Source: Desulfomonile tiedjei
GTDB lineage: Bacteria > Desulfobacterota > Desulfomonilia > Desulfomonilales > Desulfomonilaceae
Assembly: GCA_016212925.1 (NCBI GenBank)
Contig: JACRDF010000022.1
Coordinates: forward strand, 1 to 64,000
Length of the DNA: 64,000 nucleotides
Reading direction: 5' to 3'
Of the stretch, positions 38,533 through 47,791 are shown piece by piece; the stretch's first letter is position 1; every line of letters begins with the position of its first letter. A program made the translations under genes and the position numbers. Below the pieces are notes generated by a model. It was not told the origin of the DNA. It saw only the letters and a program-made list of their open reading frames with translations, and did not search any database.

Positions 38533-39197
38533 CGTTGAAAGTCCTCCCTGATCATCTTACGCGGACCGCCATCCCGGTTGGATCTCCAGTCGCAGATTGC
38601 CATGATCTCTTCGTACCGATCCATTTGGCCCAGGGATTCCAAACGGTCTATGATCAGTTGCCAACCGCAATCCACTTCAGGATCGATTTCACATTTGCCT
38701 TTGGTCGATCCACCGCAAGGACCGTTAAGGAGGCTTTTAGAGCACCTGGCAATGGGACAAATCCCGGCGGTGTAGTACAGCTTGCACTCACCGCACGTTT
38801 GGCAGCGCTCGACGTAGTATCCTTCTTTCTTGGATCCGCCAACGAAGCTGGTATTCAAAGCAGGATAAACAGGTGTCCCTGTGTATCGTTCGGCCATAAA
38901 TTGAACGCCGGCCCCGCATGCCATGGAAAGCACAGCGTCCACTTCCGGGACCAGACTCTGAACTTCGTCTATGTATTCAGGATCGCACTGTCTTTCAACG
39001 GTCTTCTCTATGATCTCAAGGGGGTTGCCTTCTTTATCCCGAGCCATCCGCAACTGGCTGGAAAGGACGCGAACTTCGTCTTGCCCGCCGGTCAGGCAGA
39101 CAGTAACGCACCCGCCGCAACCGAGTACCAGGACTTTCTTATGACCCTCCAACATTCTTGTAATCTCATCGAAGGGTTTCCTCTCACCTACGACCAT
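38529..39197 (-). CDS. metV: MetV, MTHFR C-terminal-domain zinc/Fe-S protein
   Basis: 222 residues. LVLGCGGCVTVC near the N-terminus and a dense cysteine region CQTCGECKLYYTAGICPIARC, SLLNGPCGGS, GKCEIDPEVDCGW. This matches the MTHFR-C domain that pairs with MetF in acetogens and in sulfate reducers using the Wood-Ljungdahl route. Its likely role is passing electrons to MetF. Tightly coupled to metF. Confidence 0.9.
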   Translation of the reverse strand: MVVGERKPFDEITRMLEGHKKVLVLGCGGCVTVCLTGGQDEVRVLSSQLRMARDKEGNPLEIIEKTVERQCDPEYIDEVQSLVPEVDAVLSMACGAGVQFMAERYTGTPVYPALNTSFVGGSKKEGYYVERCQTCGECKLYYTAGICPIARCSKSLLNGPCGGSTKGKCEIDPEVDCGWQLIIDRLESLGQMDRYEEIMAICDWRSNRDGGPRKMIREDFQR

Positions 39198-39240
39198 TTT
39201 ATGCCTCCAAAAGGACGTTGAAGCAAACGCCTGCTGTGGG

Positions 39241-39681
39241 TTAAGCTGCCTGTTCTTTCTTGATTTTGACGTTCTTATTAAGGGGACTCGGCCCCAGATT
39301 GATTATACGCTCGGTAAATTCACGAGCCACCTCGGCGAACCTCGGGCCCATGGCTGCGCTCATGTTGTACATTTCGAGCCTTTCGGGCTCAAGGCCTACT
39401 TCCTGTATGAGTTTCTTTGTATAGTTCACTCTCGGCTTGGCTACCAGGTTGCCTTGAATGAAATGACAGTCACCTTCGAGGCATCCCGCAACATAAACAC
39501 CATCAGCCCCCTTTTCGAAGGCGCGCAAAAGGAAAACCGGGGTTATTTTTCCCGTGCAAGGCAATCGGATCACTCGTATGTTGGTCGGGTACTCCAGTCT
39601 CATGCTGCCGGCCAAATCTGCGGCGCCGTAGGCGCAATAGTGACAGCAAAATGCTACGATAGTGGGCTCAAAATCTGCCAT
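39241..39681 (-). CDS. MvhD/FlpD-type iron-sulfur subunit
   Basis: 146 residues. FCCHYCAYGAADLAG at 11-25, RLPCTGKITPVFLLRAFEKGADGV, and VAGCLEGDCHFIQGN are the conserved cysteine clusters of the MvhD/HdrABC-associated delta subunit, a [2Fe-2S] electron carrier linking hydrogenase or NADH/F420 modules to heterodisulfide-reductase-like complexes. It is the first gene upstream of metV-metF. HdrA, B and C are not in the window. Confidence 0.93.
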   Translation of the reverse strand: MADFEPTIVAFCCHYCAYGAADLAGSMRLEYPTNIRVIRLPCTGKITPVFLLRAFEKGADGVYVAGCLEGDCHFIQGNLVAKPRVNYTKKLIQEVGLEPERLEMYNMSAAMGPRFAEVAREFTERIINLGPSPLNKNVKIKKEQAA

Positions 39682-39962
39682 TAGTTTGCTCTCCTGGATC
39701 TTTTCATAACTGGAGAAATCGATGGGGAGGAGTCTGAATTTAAACTAATCGGAAAAAAAATGCAAGATGCCAACTTCCTCTAAAGACTTGCTCGACCATA
39801 CAAGTCGAGAACATATAACTATACTACGGTATGGAAGTGGTAAAAACAAGGGATGAGAACCAGAGGGGAATGAAATTAAACATGCCGTTAGAAGCGGCTT
39901 TGAAAGCCATAGGTGGGACAGGCTTGCCAAGGGGGTCTCAAAATACTGGAATGGGGGAATTC

Positions 39963-40333
39963 CCTTGTACGGCGCGCACGGCCGAGGCTGTCTCAGAAGT
40001 CGGAGAAAGGTTCAGATCGTGCTACGAATTGAACCCCAGCGGCCCATGGTGGGTAGCCCGGACGCTACTGCCTCCGGGTGCCGCAGGCAAAAGAGGTCTG
40101 GACCTATGATACTGCAATGGATTCATTGATGAATATAGCAGGTTCAAGAATTTGTTCGGCCACCAGACCTCCTGTCGCTTCGCGACCCGCGGGTGGGACC
40201 GGCATCTTGCCGGTCATTCTCATAGACAGGCTGGAAGCCTGTCCCACCGAACGTCCGGGCTACCCGCCGCGTAACACCATTCCCCCGTATCCATTAGTTT
40301 TCAGACAGCCTCGGCCGTGCGCGCCGTACAAGG
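39963..40333. repeat. 371-bp palindromic element with 31-bp inverted ends
   Basis: A perfect 31-bp terminal inverted repeat (39963-39993 and 40303-40333) begins CCTTGTACGGCGCGCACGGC. A nested 14-bp pair GGGTAGCCCGGACG (40051-40064; complement 40252-40265) lies inside. Inner hairpins of the GGGACCGGC/GCCGGTC and ACAGGCTGGAAGCCTGT kind also occur. The end motif CTGTCTCAGAA is shared with the 10.6/46.6 kb elements. It fills most of the 39682-40348 gap, with no gene inside. Confidence 0.88.
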
Positions 40334-40348
40334 ATTGGTCCAGCGCTT

Positions 40349-41674
40349 TCACACCGGCTCCCAGGATTCTTCCGTGCCGGCTCTGTTCAATAATCCACGG
40401 ATAAGATTTATGTCGTCGAGCGACTCGAACTCTCGAGGTTTTTTTTCTCCCAGCGTGGTGCTAGCGTAAAGCGGTCTCTTTTGAAGAAGCCCTTGAATCA
40501 GACCGGCGAGGGGATGTCCCAGGTTCTCAACTCCTCCTTCGTAACTGCGAAGGAGCTTTTGGGCTTCTTTGCGCAAGTCCAGGATCAGGCTGAATCCCCT
40601 GCGAAACAGGTATTCCATGTGATTTGATCGCAGGAGGTTGGTGGCTTTTGAGATGTCCTCTCTCGATAGTTCTTCCAGGGCAATATTTATATACCCGCTG
40701 ACCTTTCTCAGGCTTCCGTGCAGGTCATCCACCTGTCCCGGATCGCGCGCGTCAGCGACCATGACCTTGTTGGCAAGATGTGCCAGTTCTTGAGATAGCC
40801 TGTCTCTTTCATGCGGGTCTGAAATCTCGTCTAATGCCTTCTTGAATAAAGTATCCGGCTCCAACACCTTCAAAGGGTATTTCAAGACATTTCGAGGGGC
40901 TTCATAGGGTTCGACCCTTTCGTCAAAAGGTTCAGGCGGCGAATACGACAAGGCGCCTCGTTGAATGTACGCGTATATTTCAACAGCCTCGTCGAATTCC
41001 GGAAAGCCTCGATCGGCCAGCCGGGCCATACGCAGTCTGCGAGCCTCCTCCTGGTTTTCCAAATGTATGCCCCGGGCAAGTTCTTCCATGAGGCCGAAGT
41101 AGTATTCCGTATTCCACTCAAAAATGGTTTGAAGAAATCGCTTCAGAGCTTCTTCGTGCGCCGGCGATGAGAACTTGACAAAGAAAAGGTCGTCGAGTGT
41201 GAACGGCGGCAACGTGTCGGAGTCCTCAACGAGATCGATGTCGGGATTTCTTATTCGGACCTTCACGAAAGCGTTCATCAACGACACAATGAGTTCGGAA
41301 TCCGTCACTTGCACGAATTGCAGAATCTTTCCCTCACCCATGGCCGCTATCATATTTAGCCAGCGTCCTGCAGACTCAAAGTGGAGCATGTCCTTTTTCC
41401 ATAGATCCAGATCCAGCAGGTACAAAAATTGCCTGCCGGTGGTAAAGGTTATGAGGCCGGGGGCATGTTCTTCCCCCAACTTCTTTACAGTGAAGAACAT
41501 CTCTTCTTCTGACATTTGTCGGACAATTTCGCCTGGTCGCGCAACAACCCTGACCAACTCTTCACGGGCCTCGGGGGACAGCTCGCTGAAGATCCGGATT
41601 CGCCGGTCCAAGGGTAGGGCATCGAACGACTCGATGACTCGTACAGAAGATTCCGCGGTTTCCATGTCCTTCAT
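40349..41674 (-). CDS. DUF6178-like uncharacterised protein
   Basis: 441 residues, soluble, mostly helical. It resembles the deltaproteobacterial DUF6178 group from memory: opening FDALPLDRRIRIFSELSPEAREELVR, then ITFTTGRQFLYLLDLDLWKKD and RGFSLILDLRKEAQKLL. Those proteins are, as I recall, somewhat longer, so the C-terminus may be cut. The stop lies 16 bases from the 371-bp palindromic element. Function unknown. Confidence 0.75.
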   Translation of the reverse strand: MKDMETAESSVRVIESFDALPLDRRIRIFSELSPEAREELVRVVARPGEIVRQMSEEEMFFTVKKLGEEHAPGLITFTTGRQFLYLLDLDLWKKDMLHFESAGRWLNMIAAMGEGKILQFVQVTDSELIVSLMNAFVKVRIRNPDIDLVEDSDTLPPFTLDDLFFVKFSSPAHEEALKRFLQTIFEWNTEYYFGLMEELARGIHLENQEEARRLRMARLADRGFPEFDEAVEIYAYIQRGALSYSPPEPFDERVEPYEAPRNVLKYPLKVLEPDTLFKKALDEISDPHERDRLSQELAHLANKVMVADARDPGQVDDLHGSLRKVSGYINIALEELSREDISKATNLLRSNHMEYLFRRGFSLILDLRKEAQKLLRSYEGGVENLGHPLAGLIQGLLQKRPLYASTTLGEKKPREFESLDDINLIRGLLNRAGTEESWEPV

Positions 41675-41951
41675 GTAACGAGTTTATCCACAGACCCGTC
41701 GGAAATCAACATCCCCCATCTTGGGGAATGCAGGGATCTCATGATAGTATGACCAAGGGATTGTCAAACTGGTTTTTGGCCAGGCCTTGGCGGTTTGGAA
41801 AGTAGGGGCCGGCGTCCCTGCCGGTCCTGTTTTAATAATATTGGCGGGAACTTTTCGTTACCTTTTGAACCTTCCTCGAATATCGCGTAAAATCGACCGA
41901 AACATGACAAACAGGGATTAACTTGATTCTTATGAAATGAGGGAGTGAGCA

Positions 41952-43166
41952 ATGGAAAAATTGACCGGAAAGGCAATTATTGCCATGGGGGGCGGTCCTA
42001 CCGCGGTCATCAATCAGTCGCTGGTCGGGGCAGTGCTCCAGGCGCGCCAGTACCCGTACATAACCCAATTTTATGGAGCATTCCGAGGGGTCGAAGGCCT
42101 GGTGAATGAAGAATTTGTCAATCTTTCCGAAGCAACCGGACATAACCTGGAAATGGTGGCCAGGACACCCGGAGCGGGGATTCGCAGCACCAGAGTCAAA
42201 CCGGACGAAGGGTATTGCAAGCGAATCTTCGACGTTTGCAAGGCACATGGGATCCACTATTTTTTCTACATTGGCGGCAACGACTCAGCGGAAACCTGCC
42301 GAATCGTGAATAAGTTCGCTACGGAAGAAGGCTACGAACTCCGGGTAATGCACATTCCCAAGACTATCGACAACGATCTGCGGGTGACGGATCATTGCCC
42401 CGGTTACGGTTCCGCGGCCAAATTCGTGGCCCAGGCTTTCTCGGGCGTAAACCTGGACAACCGGTCTCTGCCCGGGGTTTACATTGGCATAGTAATGGGT
42501 CGGCACGCGGGCTTTCTTACCGCCGCGTCCGTGTTTGCGCGCAAGTATCCGGATGACGGGCCCCATTTGATTTATGTTCCGGAACGAACGTTCGACGCTG
42601 ACGAATTCGTTGGTAGCGTAGACAAGATGTACAGCAAGTATGGACGTGCGGTTGTCGCGGTGTCCGAAGGCATACAGGATGCCCAGGGAAGGCCGGTACT
42701 CGCGGGCCTCGTGAAAGACGTTGAGCGGGACTCCCATGGGAATATCCAGCTTTCCGGGACCACATCCCTGGGCGACGCGCTCATGAATCTGGTCAAGAGC
42801 AAGCTGAACATCAAGCGCGTGAGATCTGATACTTTCGGATATCTCCAGAGGTCGTTCCTGGGATGCGTCAGCGAAGTCGATGCGCACGAGGCGCGGGAGG
42901 TCGGCGAGCGCGCGGTTCAGATCGTGGCATGGCACAGGGTTGACGGCTCGATCACGATCGAAAGAGTCGGCGATTATGGAGTTAGATACAATCTGACTCC
43001 GCTAAAGGAAGTCGCCAAGGAGACGAAGTGCATGCCTGATTCGTTCATAGAAGGCGCTAACAATGTGACCGTTGAATTTAAAAACTACGCGAGACCGCTC
43101 CTTGGCGATTTTCCTGCATACGAGAGGATCCACGCACCGCGCGTGGAAAAAATATTGAATAAGTAG
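41952..43166 (+). CDS. 6-phosphofructokinase, diphosphate-dependent type
   Basis: 404 residues. GGGPTAVIN at 13-21, IGGNDS at 107-112 with Asp111 at the position that blocks ATP in PPi-type enzymes, and PKTIDNDL at 136-143 with Lys137 typical of PPi use. MGRHAGFLTAAS and PERTFDADEF follow. Would catalyse reversible fructose-6-phosphate/fructose-1,6-bisphosphate exchange with PPi. Asn110 replaces the Asp usual in GGDD; cofactor use is therefore a family-based inference. GAGGGAG precedes the ATG. Confidence 0.9.
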   Translation: MEKLTGKAIIAMGGGPTAVINQSLVGAVLQARQYPYITQFYGAFRGVEGLVNEEFVNLSEATGHNLEMVARTPGAGIRSTRVKPDEGYCKRIFDVCKAHGIHYFFYIGGNDSAETCRIVNKFATEEGYELRVMHIPKTIDNDLRVTDHCPGYGSAAKFVAQAFSGVNLDNRSLPGVYIGIVMGRHAGFLTAASVFARKYPDDGPHLIYVPERTFDADEFVGSVDKMYSKYGRAVVAVSEGIQDAQGRPVLAGLVKDVERDSHGNIQLSGTTSLGDALMNLVKSKLNIKRVRSDTFGYLQRSFLGCVSEVDAHEAREVGERAVQIVAWHRVDGSITIERVGDYGVRYNLTPLKEVAKETKCMPDSFIEGANNVTVEFKNYARPLLGDFPAYERIHAPRVEKILNK

Positions 43167-43190
43167 AAGGATCTTATACCATCAGTCCCG

Positions 43191-43282
43191 GTAGGATCGG
43201 TAAGCGAAGCCAACCGCATCGGTCGTGGGTAGAGAATCGCGCACCGCCAATAATGCTGGTCCCGTTGGTCACCGCATCCTAC
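43191..43282 (+). repeat. Dispersed repeat family F, copy 1
   Basis: Starts GTAGGATCGGTAAGCGAAGC, continues CAACCGCATCGGTCG, and ends ACCGCATCCTAC, so the ends pair as an inverted repeat around GTAGGATGCGGT. It is related to the block at 45665-45756 in the same orientation. It belongs to the well-known GAACGAAGCGAACCGCATC class of dispersed repeats. Confidence 0.7.
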
Positions 43283-43358
43283 GTGCGGCGTATAGCGTCC
43301 CCAGAATTTCAGGGTCGGGGTATTCCCCGACACGGCTGCGTAATTAGGCTGCTTGTCC

Positions 43359-43730
43359 CTACTGTAATTGACAGCATCTTACTACAACGTTATTACCAAT
43401 GAAATCCAGGACGTCCTCCTGCGTCCGTTCCCGGTTGTCCTTCCAGGCCCTAAACTGCCCGTTTTCTCGAAGAACTGTCCATCGCGCACCGCACTTCTCA
43501 CATCGTCGACCCCGGTTGACTCCGTGCTTGTGGTACCAATCCGTAGCAACCAAGACCACCCAACCCTCCAGACGGGCAATATGCGCCATTAGCTTGTGCT
43601 CCTTTTGTCGGTGTACGACGAGGTATTCCTCTTTCCACTTGAGTACTTTCGGACAGCTATTCCATCGTACTGTTCCAGCGTGGCATGGTTGTGTGCGGGA
43701 CTTATTCACGGATTGATTCATGGATGCCAC
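43359..43730 (-). CDS. Possible small CxxC protein
   Basis: A 123-codon frame, GTG or internal ATG start (MNQSVNK). It has HIARLEGWVVLVATDWYHKHG followed by RRCEKCGARWTVLRE, which looks like a half zinc ribbon, and a CC near the end. Overlapping frames on both strands and no clear ribosome-binding site make it doubtful. Nothing else explains the 43283-43864 stretch. Confidence 0.3.
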   Translation of the reverse strand: MASMNQSVNKSRTQPCHAGTVRWNSCPKVLKWKEEYLVVHRQKEHKLMAHIARLEGWVVLVATDWYHKHGVNRGRRCEKCGARWTVLRENGQFRAWKDNRERTQEDVLDFIGNNVVVRCCQLQ

Positions 43731-43864
43731 TGGTGACTTGTCCAGTATGCTGCTTCCTGTTAACAGAACTTTTTGGGAACTACTATAAACGGATGTGAAA
43801 GTGGGGGGTGATTAGAGAACCGCCGTAATGTCAATATGTTGAAGGCTTCTCACAAATATTTCTT

Positions 43865-45508
43865 TTAATACACCCCATATTTTCGATAGCATTCCATTCT
43901 GCATTTCTTCGGCCCATCTTCCCCCTCTGGACTATGCGGGTGGACTTGATACTTGTAATAGGCTGCGCAACGTTCAAGGCATTCCCTCTGGTTCACCGCG
44001 TTTATGGCCCGCTGCCCCGCTTCTGCTGTTCGTTTCTCCTCCGCTTGAGCGGCCACAATTTGGTTACGCCTCCTTTCCATAATCACGGTGGCTATCTTCT
44101 TGCAATTCGGCGGGAAACCCTCCAAATGAAGCATATTGGGGTCCTTCCCTTCTGAGGACTCTTCGCCCCGGGCCTCAGCCTTGTAATATGCTGAAACGGC
44201 TCCCCTATTTGCGCCTCTGTTCAATAGCAACTCAACCACCTTGAGACTGCAGTCACTGGCGGCCAGCTCCAGGAGGCCCTCGCCTTTTGTGGTCACGACA
44301 TTAATGTCAGCTCCGGCGTCCAGAAGCATCTCAACTATTTTGTCGCTATCCTTAAAGTTGCCGAATGCTGCCGCCAGTATTAGGGCATCATCTTTGCGGT
44401 CATGGGTGCCCCGGTCTCTCAGCAGGCGCTCCACACACTCATGACGGGAACGAAAAATATCAGTTACCGCCGTTTCTAGGGCCGTTCTGCCTTTATTATT
44501 CTTTTCGGCCACACGTGCACCATTTTGTACAAGCAGGTCTATAACCGCGGGGGTTGCCGCAAGCATTAAAGCTGTCGTTCCGTCAGTGGCCTTGGCGTTG
44601 ATGTTAGCGCCGCTCTGTATAAGTATTTTCATCGCCTCCACATGGCCCCCCTGTGCCGCAAGTATCAAGGCACCATCCGCTATATTTCTTGAATTAACGT
44701 CGATTCCATTTTGCCTCTCGTAATCAAGAAGTGTCCGAATTATTCGAGGATGGCCGTGCGAAGCAGCGAAATACATTGCAACGCGCCCCTTGATGTTTTG
44801 TTGTCTGACGTCTGCACCCGCGCTGATCAAAGTATTGACGACATCGACATGGTTTTCCTTGCAGGCATACATCAAGGCCGTGTTGCCGTTGGCATCGATT
44901 TGATTTGGGGCCGCCCCCCTTTTCAACAACAGGTGCACTACCTCTCCATGGCCGTACTCAGCTGCCCAGATCAAAGGTTTCTTAAGGTGATTCCACTCAC
45001 CCGGGAGACGGTCTTGAGATTCGTCATTGATGTTGGCTCCACTATCCAAAAGCGCCTCAACTATTCGAGTATGACCGTTTTGGGAAGCCACCATAATTAG
45101 AGACCGACCGTCTACTTTAGAGTTAGGATCTACCTTCTTCAAGAGTCGTTTAACCTTTTTCTCATCCCCTTCTCCGCACGCCTGGAACAGCGCTTCAGTT
45201 GGGTTTTCGATAAACGGTAAAGCTAAGATTGCCAAACCCACAAAAGCTGCGACGCCAATTATCACTGTTTTGGAAGTCAGAGGTTTCTTATAGCCAAAGC
45301 TACTTCTAATCCCGGCGGGCGAGGCTGACATAGGTCCCGGGCCAGAGTGGGCAGCGGAGCCTTGATCGTTTTCCTGAGCACCAGCGGGCAAGTATTCTTT
45401 CGGCTTATTGTACTTTGCGACTATTACCCCGCATTGAGGGCATTCTTCACATGGGTGAGACTGGGGCATCCCACATGCCGGACATTTCCAGACTATGTTT
45501 GAGTCCAT
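43865..45508 (-). CDS. Ankyrin-repeat membrane protein with N-terminal zinc ribbon
   Basis: 547 residues. An N-terminal double-CxxC zinc ribbon (CPACGMPQSHPCEECPQC, about 9-26) and a Pro/Gly/Ser-rich linker come first. One membrane segment (TVIIGVAAFVGLAILALPFI, about 80-99) follows. About nine ankyrin repeats (for example GNTALMYACKENHVDVVNTL) and a C-terminal Cys-containing tail (NQRECLERCAAYYK, KKCRMECYRKYG) complete it. Zinc ribbon inside, ankyrin stack in the periplasm is the likely topology. A protein-interaction scaffold by family; partners unknown. Confidence 0.88.
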   Translation of the reverse strand: MDSNIVWKCPACGMPQSHPCEECPQCGVIVAKYNKPKEYLPAGAQENDQGSAAHSGPGPMSASPAGIRSSFGYKKPLTSKTVIIGVAAFVGLAILALPFIENPTEALFQACGEGDEKKVKRLLKKVDPNSKVDGRSLIMVASQNGHTRIVEALLDSGANINDESQDRLPGEWNHLKKPLIWAAEYGHGEVVHLLLKRGAAPNQIDANGNTALMYACKENHVDVVNTLISAGADVRQQNIKGRVAMYFAASHGHPRIIRTLLDYERQNGIDVNSRNIADGALILAAQGGHVEAMKILIQSGANINAKATDGTTALMLAATPAVIDLLVQNGARVAEKNNKGRTALETAVTDIFRSRHECVERLLRDRGTHDRKDDALILAAAFGNFKDSDKIVEMLLDAGADINVVTTKGEGLLELAASDCSLKVVELLLNRGANRGAVSAYYKAEARGEESSEGKDPNMLHLEGFPPNCKKIATVIMERRRNQIVAAQAEEKRTAEAGQRAINAVNQRECLERCAAYYKYQVHPHSPEGEDGPKKCRMECYRKYGVY

Positions 45509-45664
45509 GAGATTAAACCCCCCGAGAGTATGGGCGGAATTTTCAATTTATTTAGGCCAAAGATACGAGCCTCTTCTTTGCGACGGATAGGCTTCTCCCC
45601 CAGTTTTGGAGCATACTTCTGCATGGTCGCAGCAGTCAAGGCTAATCTTGGCTTTTGCCGAGTT

Positions 45665-45756
45665 GTGGGATGTGGTGAACGAAGCGAACCGCATCGGTCG
45701 CGAAAAAGGCCCCACACAACCGGGCTGAGACGGTGGCTAACGGAACCGCACCCTAC
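45665..45756 (+). repeat. Dispersed repeat family F, copy 2
   Basis: GTGGGATGTGGTGAACGAAG then CGAACCGCATCGGTCG, ending GGAACCGCACCCTAC. Same orientation as copy 1 at 43191. It lies between the two ankyrin genes in a 290-base gap without other features. Confidence 0.75.
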
Positions 45757-45798
45757 AGGGCCTAGGTGCCGATGCTCCGACTTCATCCCCGATTGGCG

Positions 45799-46479
45799 TC
45801 ATTCCCCCGCGCCGTGTTTGAGCAGCAGTTCCCGCACTTGCTGGTGGCCGTTCTTGCGGGCGAGGCTCAAGGCGGTTTCACGGCCGTCATATTTGGCATT
45901 AATACCGGCCTTTCTTTCAAGCAACAATTCCACCACATCGGCACGACCGTTTGCAGAAGCCCATAACAGCGCGGTGGCGCCTTTAGCGGTTCGGGCGTTG
46001 ACGTCTGCACCGCGATCTAGGAGGAGCCTCACTAAGGGGAAATGTCCTGCGCCAGCGGCCGCGATCAGTGCCGTAACCCTCTTGTTTGTCTTGGCATTAA
46101 TGTCGGCTCCTCTGTCCAGGAGTTGCTGAGCAACGGGGAGAGAGCCTTGACCCGCAGCCGCGATCAACGCAGTGGCACCGTCGTCACTGGTAGCCTCCAG
46201 GTCCGCGCCCTTGTCGAGCAGCACTTTGACAATTTCAACATGCCCATTTAGCGATGCCCACATCAAAGCGGTCAGACGACGTTTCTTGTCCCTCGCGTTT
46301 ACATCCGCGCCCTCTCGGAGAAACCGCTGCACCGCGGGCAGCACGCCATAGGTAGCCGCTTTAATGAGTGATTGGTCTTTGTCTTCAAATTCCTTGGGCT
46401 GGGCTGCCGCGTCCCGGACGAAAGCCGCCAAGGCCAACAGAAAGATCAAAACGAATAGGAGATAGTCGTGTTTTCGCAT
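45799..46479 (-). CDS. Exported ankyrin-repeat protein
   Basis: 226 residues. Signal peptide (YLLFVLIFLLALAAFVRDAAA) followed by about six ankyrin repeats, for example RLTALMWASLNGHVEIVKVLL and GATALLWASANGRADVVELLL. Periplasmic or surface. Same strand as the larger ankyrin gene downstream, which has a different architecture (zinc ribbon plus TM). Binding partner unknown. Confidence 0.88.
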   Translation of the reverse strand: MRKHDYLLFVLIFLLALAAFVRDAAAQPKEFEDKDQSLIKAATYGVLPAVQRFLREGADVNARDKKRRLTALMWASLNGHVEIVKVLLDKGADLEATSDDGATALIAAAGQGSLPVAQQLLDRGADINAKTNKRVTALIAAAGAGHFPLVRLLLDRGADVNARTAKGATALLWASANGRADVVELLLERKAGINAKYDGRETALSLARKNGHQQVRELLLKHGAGE

Positions 46480-46601
46480 AATAATAGTGGTTGCCAGAAT
46501 TGGCGTCCGATTGCTCTTAAGAAGGCCCGCCTCATCTCAGCGCGTCGCACCATTACTGGGGCATGACTTTGCTGCGGGTGCCACTGCTGGGCAAGCTAGC
46601 A

Positions 46602-46732
46602 GAAACTGTCTCAGAATCGAGGATTCTGCTATGGCACCGGTAGGGGCGGTTCGTGAACCGCCCGAAATTAGGGCGCTTCTCGAAGCGCCCCTACATGAGA
46701 AATCCTCCGCTCCCCAATTCTGAGCCAGTTTC
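46602..46732. repeat. 131-bp MITE-like element, copy 2 (GAAACTGTCTCA ends)
   Basis: Ends GAAACTGTCTCAGAAT (46602-46617) and its complement with one mismatch (46717-46732). The core is the reverse complement of the 10.6 kb copy. AGCA flanks both sides, a possible 4-bp target duplication. It lies in the gene-free 46480-46957 stretch. Confidence 0.85.
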
Positions 46733-46957
46733 AGCAATCGCACCCAAGCCATAGTACTCGCCGGCTGGTTGCCGAATGGAAGAAGCCAGAGTTTCTGGCA
46801 AAAGCCATAAACCGCAGATCATGACCGTCGAGGCTTTGAGCATTATGTTGCTCAAAATCACAGTTTGCAACGACCTTCAGAGTAAATACTCTAAAATGTA
46901 GAGGCCTGGTCTTCGCGAAACGCAAGGACGTGAAACGCCTTCGGAGAGGAAACGTTC

Positions 46958-47791
46958 ATGGAAATTCCGAAAAGGAAACTAGGCAAAACCGGCGTGGAAG
47001 TCACCATCTTGGGACTTGGAGGGGAAGGGGTCCTCAGGACCTTTGGGTATGACAAGGCGGCATACGAATTAATCAATCGGGCAATCGACCTTGGGATCAA
47101 CTATTGCGAATCCGCGCTGGCATATTCCGGCAGTGAGGCATATTACGGGAACGCACTGAGACAAAGACGTGACGAGATCTTTCTCACGAGCAAGTCCCAC
47201 GCCAGAGATAAAAGAGGCGCTCTGGATCATTTGCGCCAGACCTTGACAAACATGAAGACCGACCACCTGGATCTGTGGCAAGTTCATGACGTCAGGAGCG
47301 AAGAAGACATTGCGCAAATCTTTGGGCCGAACGGCGCGATCGAAGCGTTTGTGGAGGCCAAGGAAAAGGGCCTCACGCGGTTCATCGGCGTCACCGGCCA
47401 CCATGATCCCATGATAATCAAGAAATGCATTGAGATGTTCGATTTCGATACGGTTCTCCTTCCGGTGAACCCGGCTGAGCCGTTTTACCGGAGCTTCCTC
47501 GATGGAGTCGTTCCTTTGGCAAACGAAAAGCGCATGGGGATAATAGGAATGAAGGTCTATCTTCGGGGCTTCGCGTCAAAATTGCCCGCGTACGCGTCCA
47601 TGAAACCTTTCCTCCACTTTGCCTTGTCCCAACCAATCACCAATGTAGTGATCGGATGTGATTCCGTGGAGCAACTTGAAGAAAATGTAGTTTTTGCCGG
47701 ATCTTTCAGCCCGATGTCCCAGGAGGAGCAACAGTCTTTGCTGGACATGGTGAACCCGCACGCACATTCGTTAATGTACTACAAACCCTAA
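46958..47791 (+). CDS. Aldo/keto reductase
   Basis: 277 residues, AKR barrel: RKLGKTGVEVTILGLGGEG at the N-terminus, then the catalytic Asp/Tyr region DLGINYCESALAYSGSEAYYG and KSHARDKRGA; His in LDLWQVHDV. The end is shorter than the usual ~300-plus and lacks the typical NADPH-binding SGN motif; VVIGCDSVEQLEENV stands in its place. GGAGAGGAA precedes the ATG. Substrate unknown. Cysteine-bearing relatives carry C-terminal 4Fe-4S domains, absent here. Confidence 0.9.
   Translation: MEIPKRKLGKTGVEVTILGLGGEGVLRTFGYDKAAYELINRAIDLGINYCESALAYSGSEAYYGNALRQRRDEIFLTSKSHARDKRGALDHLRQTLTNMKTDHLDLWQVHDVRSEEDIAQIFGPNGAIEAFVEAKEKGLTRFIGVTGHHDPMIIKKCIEMFDFDTVLLPVNPAEPFYRSFLDGVVPLANEKRMGIIGMKVYLRGFASKLPAYASMKPFLHFALSQPITNVVIGCDSVEQLEENVVFAGSFSPMSQEEQQSLLDMVNPHAHSLMYYKP

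Noticed and set aside
41684-41692. Perfect DnaA box TTATCCACA
   Set aside because: A single 9-mer is expected about once by chance in 128 kb of two-strand sequence; no cluster surrounds it.
46924-46938. Half-site resembling parS (ACGTGAAAC)
   Set aside because: Only half of the 16-bp palindrome matches and it is 16 kb from parB.
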